Positions 50,632-60,047 of a stretch of 64,000 nucleotides of DNA are shown in pieces. Each line of letters opens with the position of its first letter. The first letter of the stretch is position 1. The position numbers and the translations under genes were made by a program. The notes beneath the pieces were generated by a model. It was given only the letters and a program-made list of their open reading frames with translations, had not been told where the DNA came from and made no database searches. This DNA is from Planctomycetota bacterium (lineage in GTDB: Bacteria > Planctomycetota > GCA-002687715 > DRQF01): assembly GCA_020639295.1 (NCBI GenBank), contig JACKGY010000006.1, positions 186,001 to 250,000 of the forward strand, written 5' to 3'.

Positions 50632-51710
50632 AACCCGTCGTCATCGACAAGATCGCCTCGGTCACCGGCAACTGCCGCCTCCAGCGCGAGGCCCGGCTCG
50701 GCAGCGAATTCCCCTGCCGGGAGGGCGACGTCGTCGCGGTGCGCGTGCTCACCTCGAAGTCGACCTACGACCAGCTCGAGCTGACCACCGGCCGCTTCTG
50801 CAAGCTCAACGCCGGCGACGTCATGGCCGGCGCGCTCGGGCATCGCAACGCGCTCAAGGGCTATGCCGGCCGCCTGCCCGAGAAGCTGGCCGTCGGCGAC
50901 GTGATCCAGGTGCTCAACCTCGGCGGCGTGCTCGGCATCTACGAGGACGGCAATCCCAAGGTGGGGCGGCCCTTCGACTGCGAGGTCCTGGGCCAGGTGC
51001 TGAGCTTCCCCTACTTCGGCGAGCGCATCGGCGTGCCGGCCAGCATCAAGGACGCGGCCCTGCCCTTCGAGGAGCCGGACCTGAATTCCCTGCCGCCGCT
51101 CGTCGCCCTGGTGGGCAGCTCGATGGACGCCGGCAAGACCAGCGCCGCCACGGCCCTGATCCAGGAGCTGGTGCGCCGGCGCGTCCGCGTCAGCGCCGCC
51201 AAGGCGACCGGGGTGAGCCTCCGCCGCGACGTGCTCTCCATGGAAGACGCCGGCGCCTTCGAGAGCCTGGTCTTCACCGATTTCGGGGTCGTGACCACGC
51301 AGCCGAAGAACGCGCCGGCGCTGGCGCGGGCGATGCTCGCCCGGCTCGCGCGGCGACGCCCGGACGTCGTGGTGATGGAACTCGGCGACGGCCTGCTCGG
51401 CACCTACGGCGTCGACGCCATCCTCTCCGACCCGGTGTTCCAGCAGGCGATGAAGTGCATGATCCTCTGCGCCAGCGACCCGGTCGCGGCCTGGGGCGGC
51501 GTCAAGCGCCTGGACGAGGCCTACGGGCTCCGGCCCGACCTGATCAGCGGACCGGCGACCGACAACGGCGCCGGCAACCGGATCCTCGAGCAGATGACCG
51601 GCCTGCCGGCGGTGAACGCCCTGGTCCATCCGCGCGAGTTCGCCGACGTCGTGGTGGCCGCCCTGGGCGCCGCCGGCGTCCTGCGGCAGGACGAGGGGAG
51701 CGCCTCGTGA
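50628..51710 (+). CDS. Uncharacterised P-loop NTPase encoded within the arginine operon
   Basis: 360 residues. Residues 1 to about 145 are beta-rich (VVIDKIASVTGNCRL; GDVIQVLNLGGVLGIYEDG). Residues about 155-355 are a SIMIBI-type P-loop domain: Walker A GSSMDAGKTSAATALI, then AAKATGVSLRRD and VVVMELGDGLLG, similar in layout to MobB/CobQ-like and DUF1611-type proteins. It overlaps argG and argC by four bases on each side, so it is translated with arginine enzymes. The function is unknown; a kinase, ligase or regulatory GTPase role in arginine metabolism is possible. Confidence 0.85.
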   Translation: MKPVVIDKIASVTGNCRLQREARLGSEFPCREGDVVAVRVLTSKSTYDQLELTTGRFCKLNAGDVMAGALGHRNALKGYAGRLPEKLAVGDVIQVLNLGGVLGIYEDGNPKVGRPFDCEVLGQVLSFPYFGERIGVPASIKDAALPFEEPDLNSLPPLVALVGSSMDAGKTSAATALIQELVRRRVRVSAAKATGVSLRRDVLSMEDAGAFESLVFTDFGVVTTQPKNAPALARAMLARLARRRPDVVVMELGDGLLGTYGVDAILSDPVFQQAMKCMILCASDPVAAWGGVKRLDEAYGLRPDLISGPATDNGAGNRILEQMTGLPAVNALVHPREFADVVVAALGAAGVLRQDEGSAS

Positions 51711-52762
51711 CCGCGAACATCGACGCCCTGTTGATCGGCGCCGGCGGCTACGTCGGCGCCGAGATCGCGCGGCTCCTCGCCGGCCACTCGCGCCTGGTGC
51801 TGGAGGCGGTGCATTCGCGCAGTCCGCATCCGGACCTGGGCGAGCTGCATCCGCATCTCGCGATCGCCTACGACGGCCTCGAGGTGGCGGGACTCGACAC
51901 CATCGACCTCGATCGCGCCGGCTCCGGCAGCGGCCCGCTGGCGGTGTTCTGCGCCCTGCCCCACGGCGCCTCGGCGGCCCTGCTCGCCGACCTGATCGCC
52001 CGGAGCCGGCGCGAGGTCTACGTCGCCGACGTCGGTGCCGACTTCCGTTTCGCCGACCCGGCGCGCTTCGCGGCCATCTACGGCCAGCCCCATCCGGCGC
52101 CGGAACTCCTGGCGCGCTTTCACTGCGGTCTGCCCGATCTGCCCGGACCGACGCCCGAACGCTTCGCCGCGCAGCCGGGCTGCTTCACCACGGCGGTGAC
52201 CCTGGGGCTCGCTCCCGTGGTGGCCGCGCGGCTCGACGACGGTCGCCTGGTGGCGAGCTGCGTCACCGGTTCGAGCGGCAGCGGCGCCAGTCCCTCGGAA
52301 GGCACGCACCATCCGGCCCGCGCCACCAGCATGAAGGGCTACGGCCACCTCGATCATCGTCACGAGGCCGAGATGCGCATGCTGCTCGGTCGCCTGGCCG
52401 GCGAGGAGCCGGAGGTCCTGTTCCTGCCCCACTCCGGTCCCTTCGTGCGCGGCATCCACGCCACCCTCGTGGTCCGGCTCGAGGAGGACCTCGAACTCCA
52501 TGACGTTCTCGATCTCTACCGCGACTTCTACGCCCATTCGCCCTTCGTCGGCGTGCTCGATCGGCTGCCGGCCCTGAACGAGGTGCGCGGCGGCAACGAG
52601 GCCCGCATCGGCATGAGCCTGCGCGAGCGGGATCTCGCCGTGACCGTGGTGATCGACAACCTGGTCAAGGGCGCCGCGGGCGGCGCCCTGCAATGGATGA
52701 ATCGCATGCTGGGACTCGAGCCCACCGACGGCCTGGCCGCGCCGGCCCTGGCCTGGAGCTGA
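51707..52762 (+). CDS. argC: N-acetyl-gamma-glutamyl-phosphate reductase
   Basis: 351 residues. It reduces N-acetylglutamyl phosphate with NADPH. The Rossmann motif IGAGGYVGAEIARLL, active-site Cys in QPGCFTTAV and catalytic His region LPHSGPFVRGIHATL are present. It starts with GTG at 51707, overlapping the previous stop (GTGA). Confidence 0.96.
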   Translation: MTANIDALLIGAGGYVGAEIARLLAGHSRLVLEAVHSRSPHPDLGELHPHLAIAYDGLEVAGLDTIDLDRAGSGSGPLAVFCALPHGASAALLADLIARSRREVYVADVGADFRFADPARFAAIYGQPHPAPELLARFHCGLPDLPGPTPERFAAQPGCFTTAVTLGLAPVVAARLDDGRLVASCVTGSSGSGASPSEGTHHPARATSMKGYGHLDHRHEAEMRMLLGRLAGEEPEVLFLPHSGPFVRGIHATLVVRLEEDLELHDVLDLYRDFYAHSPFVGVLDRLPALNEVRGGNEARIGMSLRERDLAVTVVIDNLVKGAAGGALQWMNRMLGLEPTDGLAAPALAWS

Positions 52763-52764
52763 CC

Positions 52765-53925
52765 ATGACCAGTCCGACCCTCGCGATCGAAATCCCGGTC
52801 TACGGCCGCCTCGACCTGCGCGTGGTGGCCGCGCGTGGCGCCGAGCTGATCCTCGACGACGGCCGCCGGCTGCTCGACTTCTACGCCGGCCACGCCGTCG
52901 TGCTCGGCAGCCACTCCGACGAGGAACTGGCCCGGGATCTGGCCGAGCAGGCGGGCCGCCTGCGCTTCCAGACCAGCCTGATCCACACCGACGAACGCGA
53001 CCGGGCCCTGACCGCCTTGCGCGCGTTCGCGCCCGCGGGCCTCGGCCGGGCCTTCCTGGTCAACAGCGGGGCCGAGGCCAACGAGAACGCGCTGCGCGCC
53101 GCCTTCCTTCATCACCAGCGCCGCGGGGAACCGCGGCGGGTGATCGTCGCGATCGAGGGCGCCTTCCACGGCCGCAGCGCCGCCGCCAGTGCCTGCACCT
53201 GGAGCGCCCGCAAGGGCTGGTACGGCTTCCCGCAGGCGCCCTTCGAGGTCCGCTTCGTTCCGGTCGACGACGTCGCTGCGCTCGAGGCCGCGCTGGACCG
53301 GGACGTGGCCGCGCTGATCGTCGAACCGATCCAGGGCATCGCCGGCGCGCGCGATCTCGACCTCGACTTCCTGCGCGCCGCCCGCGATCTCTGCCACGCG
53401 CAGGGCGCACTCATGATCGCCGACGAGATCCAGTGCGGCCTCGGCCGCAGCGGCGACCGCTTCGCCTTCGAGGCCGCCGGCATCGTTCCGGACCTCGCGA
53501 CCCTGGCGAAGGGCCTGGGCGGCGGTTTCCCGGTCGGCGCCCTGCTCACCAGCGAGGCGATCGCGGCCAGCCTCGCGATCGGCGACCTCGGCACCACCTT
53601 CGGCGGAGCGCCCCTGGCCTGCCGGGCGATCGTCCGGGTGCTCGAGGAGCTCGAGAACGGCCTGCTCGAACGGGTGCGCCCGCTCTCGGAACGCATCCGC
53701 GCGCGCTGCCGGGTCGGCCCGGTGACCGAGATCCAGGGTCGTGGCCTCCTCCTCGGCCTGCGCGTGCCGAGCGGCGCCCGCGCCCTGCGCGACGCGCTGC
53801 TCGCCCGCGGCATCCTGGTGGGCACCTCCGACGACCCCGAGGTCCTCCGGCTGACGCCGCCCTACGTCATCGACGAGGACGACGTCGATCGGCTCGCCGC
53901 CGCCATCGCCGAGGTGGCGGCATGA
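52765..53925 (+). CDS. argD: Acetylornithine aminotransferase family enzyme
   Basis: 386-residue class III PLP aminotransferase. NSGAEANENALRAA, AFHGRSAAA, ADEIQCGLGRSG, and the PLP lysine in LATLAKGLGGGFPVGA are all present. In this operon it should make N-acetylornithine. Its ATG lies two bases after the argC stop, and its own stop overlaps the next ATG. Confidence 0.95.
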   Translation: MTSPTLAIEIPVYGRLDLRVVAARGAELILDDGRRLLDFYAGHAVVLGSHSDEELARDLAEQAGRLRFQTSLIHTDERDRALTALRAFAPAGLGRAFLVNSGAEANENALRAAFLHHQRRGEPRRVIVAIEGAFHGRSAAASACTWSARKGWYGFPQAPFEVRFVPVDDVAALEAALDRDVAALIVEPIQGIAGARDLDLDFLRAARDLCHAQGALMIADEIQCGLGRSGDRFAFEAAGIVPDLATLAKGLGGGFPVGALLTSEAIAASLAIGDLGTTFGGAPLACRAIVRVLEELENGLLERVRPLSERIRARCRVGPVTEIQGRGLLLGLRVPSGARALRDALLARGILVGTSDDPEVLRLTPPYVIDEDDVDRLAAAIAEVAA

Positions 53926-54929
53926 GGTCCTTCCTGCATCTCGACGACCTCGACGACGACGGTCTCGGCTGGGTCCTCGACCGGGCCCGGCGGCTCGAGG
54001 CGGCTCCGATCCAGTCGAGCCTTCGCGACAAGGTGGTGGCCCTCCTGTTCATGAACCCCTCGCTCAGGACCCTGGCCTCGATGCAGGCCGGCATCGCCCA
54101 GCTCGGCGGCACCAGCGTCGTGCTCCAGCCCGGGCAGGGCACCTGGACGCTCGAGTGGCGTCGCGGCCAGGTCATGAACGAGGGCGCGGCCGAGCACATG
54201 CAGGAGGCCCTGCCGGTGCTGGAGGGTTACGCCGACGCGCTCGCGATCCGCTGCTTCGCCGGTGGCTCGAGCCTGGCCGAGACCCTCGAGGATCCGGTGC
54301 TGCGGGCCGCCAGCGCGCTGGTGACCAAGCCCTTGATCAACCTCGAGTCGGCCACGGCTCATCCCTGTCAGTCGCTCGCCGACTGGAAGACCATGGACGA
54401 CCTCGACCTGCCGCGGCGCGGTGGTCGCTTCGTCCTGAGCTGGGCCTGGCATCCGCGGGCGCTGCCGCTCGCGGTCCCGGCCGGCACGCTGCACATGGCC
54501 TGCCGTCGCGGGATGGAGGTGACGCTGCTGGCGCCGCCGAGCCACGTCCTGCCCGAACCGATGCTCGCGCGCGCGCGCGCCGCCGCCGAGCGGTCGGGCG
54601 GTTCGCTGCGAATCAGCGCCGATCGCGCCGAGGCCCTCGAGGGCGCCCAGGTCGTCTACGCCAAGTCCTGGGGCGCGCCCGCGTTGATCGGCCGTCCCGA
54701 GGAGGAGGCCGAGCTGCGCCGAGGTCTCGAGGACTGGTGTGTCGCCGAGAGCTGGTTCGACCACGCGGCGCCCGAGGCCCGCTTCATGCATTGCCTGCCG
54801 GTGCGCCGCAACGTCGTGGTGCGCGACGAGGTCCTCGACTCGGCCCGCAGCGTGGTGATCCGCCAGGCGCACAACCGTCTGCACGTCCAGAAGGCGCTGC
54901 TCGAGCTGATGCTCGGCGCCCGAAACTGA
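53922..54929 (+). CDS. argF': N-acetylornithine carbamoyltransferase
   Basis: 335-residue transcarbamylase. The carbamoyl-phosphate loop FMNPSLRTLASMQAG differs from the usual STRTR, and the region VVLQPGQGTWTLEWRRGQVM followed by ATAHPCQSLADWKTM resembles the acetylornithine-specific enzymes of Xanthomonas and Bacteroidetes more than ordinary ornithine carbamoyltransferase. It would make N-acetylcitrulline, which fits the M20 deacetylase encoded two genes downstream. Biochemical specificity is inferred. Confidence 0.88.
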   Translation: MRSFLHLDDLDDDGLGWVLDRARRLEAAPIQSSLRDKVVALLFMNPSLRTLASMQAGIAQLGGTSVVLQPGQGTWTLEWRRGQVMNEGAAEHMQEALPVLEGYADALAIRCFAGGSSLAETLEDPVLRAASALVTKPLINLESATAHPCQSLADWKTMDDLDLPRRGGRFVLSWAWHPRALPLAVPAGTLHMACRRGMEVTLLAPPSHVLPEPMLARARAAAERSGGSLRISADRAEALEGAQVVYAKSWGAPALIGRPEEEAELRRGLEDWCVAESWFDHAAPEARFMHCLPVRRNVVVRDEVLDSARSVVIRQAHNRLHVQKALLELMLGARN

Positions 54930-54941
54930 AGGAGTCCGGTC

Positions 54942-55880
54942 ATGTTCCGTCATCATCACGCCAACATCGCCTGGGGCCTCAAGGAGGCCCTGCCCTTCGT
55001 GCGGCTGTTCCGCGACAAGGTCTTCGTGGTCAAGGCCGGCGGCGAGCTCTTCGGCAGCGAGGAAGCGCTGCGCGGGCTGGTCGGCCAGGTCGCCCTGCTG
55101 CACGAGCTGGGCATCCGCGTCGTCCTCGCCCACGGCGGTGGCCCGCAGACCTCCGACCTGAGCCGGCGGCTCGGCCTCGAGCCGCAGATGCACCAGGGCC
55201 GCCGGATCACCGACCGGGCCACGCTCGATGCCTGCAAGATGAGCCTCAACGGCCAGCTCGGCACCGACATCGTCGCCGCCCTGCGCGGCGCCGGAGTGCC
55301 CGCCTGCCGGATCTCGGGGGTCGACGGCGGCCTGATCACCGCCCGCGCCCGCGCCCCGCAGACGATGGTCTCCGGCGAGCTGATCGACTGGGGCGAGGTG
55401 GGTGACGTGGTCGCGGTCGACGCCCGCATCATCGAGCGGCTGCACGGCGATCACTTCGTGCCGGTGCTGTCGCCGCTGAGCGCCGACGAGAACGGGCGCG
55501 TCCTCAACGTCAACGCCGACACCGTGGCCGCCGAGGTCGCCCGGGCGCTGGGCGCGGCCAAACTGATCTTCCTCACCAGCGTCGCCGGGGTGATGGAGGA
55601 TCGCGACGATCCGTCGTCCCTGCTCTCCTACCTCGATCTCGCCGACCTGCGCGCGCTCGAGGAGAGCGGCGCGATCCGCGACGGCATGCTGCCGAAGAGC
55701 CGCGCGATCGCCCGCGCCCTCGAGGGCGGCGTCGAGCGCGTGCACGTGATCTCCTACCTGATGGAGGACAGCCTGGTGCTCGAGGTCTTCACCAACGAGG
55801 GCTGTGGCACGCTGATCGAGCGGGTCAAGAAGACCTCGCCCGCGGGCGAGAACGCGAGCGCCGGCGAGGCCGCCTCGTGA
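54942..55880 (+). CDS. argB: Acetylglutamate kinase
   Basis: 312-residue amino-acid kinase phosphorylating N-acetylglutamate. The FVVKAGGELFG start, AHGGGPQTSDLSRRLG loop, LNGQLGTDIVAALRGAG and NADTVAAEVARALGAAKLIFLTSVAGVM are characteristic. It lies 12 bp after argF', and its stop overlaps the GTG start of the deacetylase. Confidence 0.93.
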   Translation: MFRHHHANIAWGLKEALPFVRLFRDKVFVVKAGGELFGSEEALRGLVGQVALLHELGIRVVLAHGGGPQTSDLSRRLGLEPQMHQGRRITDRATLDACKMSLNGQLGTDIVAALRGAGVPACRISGVDGGLITARARAPQTMVSGELIDWGEVGDVVAVDARIIERLHGDHFVPVLSPLSADENGRVLNVNADTVAAEVARALGAAKLIFLTSVAGVMEDRDDPSSLLSYLDLADLRALEESGAIRDGMLPKSRAIARALEGGVERVHVISYLMEDSLVLEVFTNEGCGTLIERVKKTSPAGENASAGEAAS

Positions 55881-56980
55881 GCCTGGACGCGGCCGCCATC
55901 CTCGAGCTGCACCGGCAGCTGGTGGCGATCCCCTCGGTGTCGAAGAACGAGGCCGAGATCGTGGCCTTCGCGGCCAACCGGCTCGAGCGTCCCGGCATCG
56001 AGGTCCGGGTGCTCGGCCGCAACCTGATCGCGCGGCGCGGCCGCGGCCCGACCTTCCTGCTCAACAGCCATCTCGACACCGTGCCTCCGGCCGCCGACTG
56101 GACCAGGCCGCCGCACGAGGTCGAGGTGATCGACGGGCGCGTCTACGGTCTCGGCGCCAACGACGCCAAGGCCTCGGTCGCGGCGATGATCGCCGCCTTC
56201 CTCGCCGCCGACGTCGACAGCCTCGGGCTCGAGCTGGTGCTGATGCTGGTCTGCGACGAGGAGACCGGCGGCGCCGGGACCGAGTACGTGCTGCCGCAGC
56301 TCGTCGCCGAAGGCCTGCGGCCGGTCGGCGCCGTCGTCGGCGAGCCCACCGGTCTCGACGTCGCCGCCAGCCAGAAGGGCATGATGGTGGTCGAGCTGAT
56401 CGCCCGGGGCGAGAGCGCGCATTCGGCCAACGCCCGCGCCCTCGGACTCGACAACGCGATCTGGGCCCTGGCCCGCGACCTGGTGGCGCTCGAGGGCCTC
56501 GACCTCGGCCCCGAGGACGAAGGGCTGGGCCGGACCACGATGGAGCCCACCGTGCTCTCGGGCGGCCAGGCCCGCAACCGCACGCCGGCCGAGGTGCGCT
56601 GCCTGCTCGATCTGCGCACCGTGCCGTCGACGCCGCATGCCGAGCTGATCGCGCGGCTCGCCGGGGCGGTCCGGGGCGAGCTGCTGCCCACCTCGCTGCG
56701 GCTCGAGCCCCGCGCCTGCCCGGAGGACGCGCTGGTGCTCGCCGCCGCCCGGGCCGCGCGACCCGAGGCGCGGGTCTACGGCTCGCCGACCATGTCGGAC
56801 CTGGTGTTCATGAAGGACTGGCCGGCGATCAAGTGCGGTCCCGGGCGCAGCGAACGCTCCCACCGGGCCGACGAGTTCGTGCTCGAGAGCGAGATCCTCG
56901 AGGGCGTGCTCTTCTACGCCCGGCTGATCGACGAGGTCGCGCTGCGCGCCGGCGGTGACTACCGCGGAGAAGAAGCATGA
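55877..56980 (+). CDS. argE: M20-family deacetylase, probably N-acetylcitrulline deacetylase
   Basis: 367-residue zinc amidohydrolase. Metal ligands and catalytic residues appear in LLNSHLDTVP, GANDAKAS, CDEETGG (catalytic Glu) and GEPTGLDVA. It starts with GTG at 55877. Neighbouring N-acetylornithine carbamoyltransferase makes N-acetylcitrulline the likely substrate, though N-acetylornithine cannot be excluded. It overlaps argH by four bases. Confidence 0.88.
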   Translation: MSLDAAAILELHRQLVAIPSVSKNEAEIVAFAANRLERPGIEVRVLGRNLIARRGRGPTFLLNSHLDTVPPAADWTRPPHEVEVIDGRVYGLGANDAKASVAAMIAAFLAADVDSLGLELVLMLVCDEETGGAGTEYVLPQLVAEGLRPVGAVVGEPTGLDVAASQKGMMVVELIARGESAHSANARALGLDNAIWALARDLVALEGLDLGPEDEGLGRTTMEPTVLSGGQARNRTPAEVRCLLDLRTVPSTPHAELIARLAGAVRGELLPTSLRLEPRACPEDALVLAAARAARPEARVYGSPTMSDLVFMKDWPAIKCGPGRSERSHRADEFVLESEILEGVLFYARLIDEVALRAGGDYRGEEA

Positions 56981-58176
56981 GCCGACTCTGGGACAAGGGC
57001 AAGGACCTCGACCAGCTGATCCTCGCCTTCACCGTCGGCCGCGACGCCGAGCTCGATCAACGCCTGGTCGCCTACGACCTCCGGGCCTCGCTGGCGCACG
57101 CCACGATGCTCCAGGAATGCGGCCATCTGCGCCCGGACGAGCTCGAGGCCCTGCGCGCCGCGCTCGCCGAGATCGGCACCGAGCACGCGGCCGGCGCCTG
57201 GGCGATCGACCTGGCCGAGGAGGACTGCCACACGGCGATCGAGAACCGACTGATCGAACGCCTCGGCAGCCTCGGCGGCAAGATCCATCTCGGTCGCTCG
57301 CGCAACGACCAGGTGCTGGCGGCGCTCCGCCTCTACCTGAAGGACGCGGTGGCCGAGCTGCAGGAAGGTGGCCGGGCCCTCGCGCGCGCCCTCGACGGCG
57401 TCGCCGAACGAGCCGGTCATCTCGCGCTGCCCGGTTACACGCACATGCAGCGCGCCATGCCCTCGAGCGTGGCCCTCTGGGCCGGCGGCTGGCGGGCGAC
57501 GATCGAGGACGACGTCGAGGGCCTGGGCGGCGCGTTGCGGCGGATCGATCGCAATCCGCTCGGCTCGGCGGCGGGCTACGGCACGCCCGGCCTCGAACTC
57601 GACCGCGAGCGGAGCCGCGAGCTCTGCGGCTTCGCCAGTACCGAGGAGCCGGTCACGGCGGTGCAGCTCGCCCGGGGCAAGGCCGAGGCCCAGCTCCTGT
57701 TCGAGGTGACGCTGCTGATGCAGGACATCGGCCGGCTCGCGGCCGAGCTCTGCCTGTGGAACGCGAGCGAGTTCGGCTTCGTGCGCCTCCCGGAGGCGAT
57801 GACCACCGGCTCGTCGATCATGCCGCAGAAGCGCAACCCCGACCTGTTCGAGCTGCTGCGCGGTCAGGCCGCGCTCGCCCGCGGTCGCATGGACGCGGTG
57901 CTCGATCTCGGCGCCAAGCTGCCCTCGGGCTACCACCGCGATCTCCAGCTGATCAAGGCACCGCTCTTCGACGGCCTCGACGCCGCGAACCTGGCGATCG
58001 CGGTCATGGAGCGGGCGCTCGGCGGGCTCGCCTTCGTGCCCGAGCGGCTCGCGGCCGCGATGAGTCCGGAGCTGCACGCGGCGGAGCGGGCCTTCGCGCT
58101 GGTGACCCGCGAGGGTCTGAGCTTCCGCGAGGCCTACCGCCGCGTGGCCGCGGAGCTGGAAGAGGAGCGCGGATGA
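56977..58176 (+). CDS. argH: Argininosuccinate lyase
   Basis: 399 residues of the fumarase/aspartase superfamily. It splits argininosuccinate into arginine and fumarate. Signature GSSIMPQKRNPDLFELLRG, plus HLGRSRNDQV and GYTHMQRAMPSS. It is about 60 residues shorter than E. coli ArgH, mainly at the C-terminus. Its stop overlaps the next lipoprotein gene. Confidence 0.95.
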   Translation: MSRLWDKGKDLDQLILAFTVGRDAELDQRLVAYDLRASLAHATMLQECGHLRPDELEALRAALAEIGTEHAAGAWAIDLAEEDCHTAIENRLIERLGSLGGKIHLGRSRNDQVLAALRLYLKDAVAELQEGGRALARALDGVAERAGHLALPGYTHMQRAMPSSVALWAGGWRATIEDDVEGLGGALRRIDRNPLGSAAGYGTPGLELDRERSRELCGFASTEEPVTAVQLARGKAEAQLLFEVTLLMQDIGRLAAELCLWNASEFGFVRLPEAMTTGSSIMPQKRNPDLFELLRGQAALARGRMDAVLDLGAKLPSGYHRDLQLIKAPLFDGLDAANLAIAVMERALGGLAFVPERLAAAMSPELHAAERAFALVTREGLSFREAYRRVAAELEEERG

Positions 58177-59210
58177 GACCGGGCGGCGCCGCGATCGCAG
58201 CCCTCCTTCTGGCGCTGCTTCCGGGCTGCTGCCTGCCGGACGGGCTCGTGGCCCTGAATCCCGGCGAGAAGGCGGGGGTCGAGGCCCTCCTGGTCACGCT
58301 GGGCGACTACGCCGCTGCCCAGGAGGACGAGCGCCCGCGCCGGATCCACCGCGAGCTGGTGGCCTGCCTCGAGGACGGCCGCATGCTGCGCGGCGACTGC
58401 GAGGGCGAGTTCGTGCTGGGTCGCACCTGCGACGACGTCGTCTGCCTCGACGTCGACGTCCCCTTCGACCTCGACCATCTCCGCCGCGATGCCGCGACCT
58501 GCATGCTGGCGATCGCCATCCTCTACCACGAGGGCGTCCATCTCGATCAGGATCTGGGCGACTTCCTGTTCGGCGACCACGAGGAGGACGCCTACCGGAC
58601 GACGCATCGGATGCAGGGCTGGCTGGCCGAGGAGATTGCCGATCGCGTGGCGCCCCTCGCCGAGGTGAGCTACGGCCCGGCCGAGGTGCTCGAGGGCCTC
58701 GAAGCCGCCAGGGTCGGCATGGGCGAGGAGTATCTCGCCGAGATCTGCCCGGCCCACGCCCGCCGGAATCGTCTCGTCGCCTTCCTCGCCGACCATCGCG
58801 ACGAGGATCTCGCCTGGCTCGAGATCCCACCTCTGGTCCCAGCCCTTCGCGCCCGCGCGGACGGCCGCTGGGAAGCGACCATCGATCTCGGTCGCGGGCC
58901 CGACGGCGTCGGCGGTCGGACCAAGGCGGTCTGGTTCGGCGGCAGCGGTCGCCGCGAGGCGCCGAGCTGGCCCTCGGCCGCCGCGATGCTACGCGGTCCG
59001 ATCGAGCCCGAGTTCGTGCTCGGCTGGTACCGGCTTCGGCGCGGCGAGGCGAACCCGATCGACGACTGGAATCGCCGGCTGGTGGGTCCCGAGGCCTGGC
59101 GGCTCGAGGACGAGCGCCTGGTCCTGGTGCTGCCGAGGCTCGATGGCGAGGGCGAACCGGCGCTCGCCTTCTCGCTCACCGTCCTCATCCATTTCCCGGC
59201 CCCGGACTGA
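58173..59210 (+). CDS. Lipoprotein with HExxH metalloprotease-like motif, coupled to argH
   Basis: 345 residues. The signal peptide has a lipobox (LLALLPGC). A Cys-rich stretch lies around residues 64-115. AILYHEGVHLDQDLGDFLFGDHEEDAY contains HEGVH, a zinc-binding HExxH, with acidic residues downstream that could provide the third ligand. The C-terminal third is beta-rich. No family was recognised. The ATGA overlap with argH makes it the last cistron of the arginine operon, although an exported protein has no obvious biosynthetic role. Confidence 0.75.
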   Translation: MRPGGAAIAALLLALLPGCCLPDGLVALNPGEKAGVEALLVTLGDYAAAQEDERPRRIHRELVACLEDGRMLRGDCEGEFVLGRTCDDVVCLDVDVPFDLDHLRRDAATCMLAIAILYHEGVHLDQDLGDFLFGDHEEDAYRTTHRMQGWLAEEIADRVAPLAEVSYGPAEVLEGLEAARVGMGEEYLAEICPAHARRNRLVAFLADHRDEDLAWLEIPPLVPALRARADGRWEATIDLGRGPDGVGGRTKAVWFGGSGRREAPSWPSAAAMLRGPIEPEFVLGWYRLRRGEANPIDDWNRRLVGPEAWRLEDERLVLVLPRLDGEGEPALAFSLTVLIHFPAPD

Positions 59211-59221
59211 AGCGGGCCCGG

Positions 59222-60031
59222 TCAGAAGAGATCGACGATCGAGTCGCTCTCGCCGTAGCGGAGCCGCGCCTGGCCGGCGGCGATCTGGCAGGCCGTCAGC
59301 ATGTCGATCAGACCGTGGAGGACCATCATCACGCCCGGTACCCAGCTGCCGCCGCCGTGCATGCCGAACATGGCCATGCAGAGCCCCATGAGCAGAAGCG
59401 CCCGCAGGGCCAGGTCATGGATCATCAGGGCCCAGAGACTGCTCCAGCAGCGAGTGGCCTCGGCCAGGCCGTCCGCGACCGGGTGCTCCTGACGCAGGAG
59501 GGCCGCGCCCGGCACGAAGGCGGCGCGACTGGTCAAGGCCAGGATCAGCGGCGCGCCGAGGCAGGAGAAGACGCTCACGCCGACGGCCGCAGTACCGCCG
59601 AGGAGGAGAGCCAGGTAATAGGGCAGGCGCAGGAGCCCGAAGCCGAAGCACATCGCCGGCAGGGCCCGCGGCGCGGGGCGCGGAGCGAGTCCGAGCCGAC
59701 GCAGCGCCCAGTAGTTCGCCCAGATCTGGATCAGGATCGACACCAGGATCAGGACCAGCGCGGCCAGGGCGCTGCCGTCGCCGCGGAGAATGGTCGTGTA
59801 GCTACGCCCCTCATCGAGGAAATGGACCGCCAGCGAGGTCAACACGAGCCCCGGCACCGCGATCCGCGCGAACTCGCGGACGAAGACGGCGCCGCCTCGG
59901 CCCACCATCTGCCCGACGTTGACCTGCCCCTGCCGTTTCGCCCGCCGCCTCGCCATGGCGCCCATCAGATCCGATGCCGCCGGGAGCCACAAGTCCAAAG
60001 ACCGAAACGGCGGCCTCGGCGTGACCGGCAT
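59222..60031 (-). CDS. Multi-pass membrane protein, unknown function
   Basis: 269 residues with a basic N-terminus and about five or six hydrophobic segments (IAVPGLVLTSLAVHFL; ALAALVLILVSILIQIWANYWAL; LALLLGGTAAVGVSVFSCLGAPLILAL). It resembles membrane proteins of the DUF975/glycerophosphoryl-phosphodiesterase-membrane-domain type in layout only. The start could be internal (MGAMARRRAKRQ). It is convergent with the arginine operon, stop to stop within 12 bp. Confidence 0.7.
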   Translation of the reverse strand: MPVTPRPPFRSLDLWLPAASDLMGAMARRRAKRQGQVNVGQMVGRGGAVFVREFARIAVPGLVLTSLAVHFLDEGRSYTTILRGDGSALAALVLILVSILIQIWANYWALRRLGLAPRPAPRALPAMCFGFGLLRLPYYLALLLGGTAAVGVSVFSCLGAPLILALTSRAAFVPGAALLRQEHPVADGLAEATRCWSSLWALMIHDLALRALLLMGLCMAMFGMHGGGSWVPGVMMVLHGLIDMLTACQIAAGQARLRYGESDSIVDLF

Positions 60032-60047
60032 CGATCACGACTCGTAG

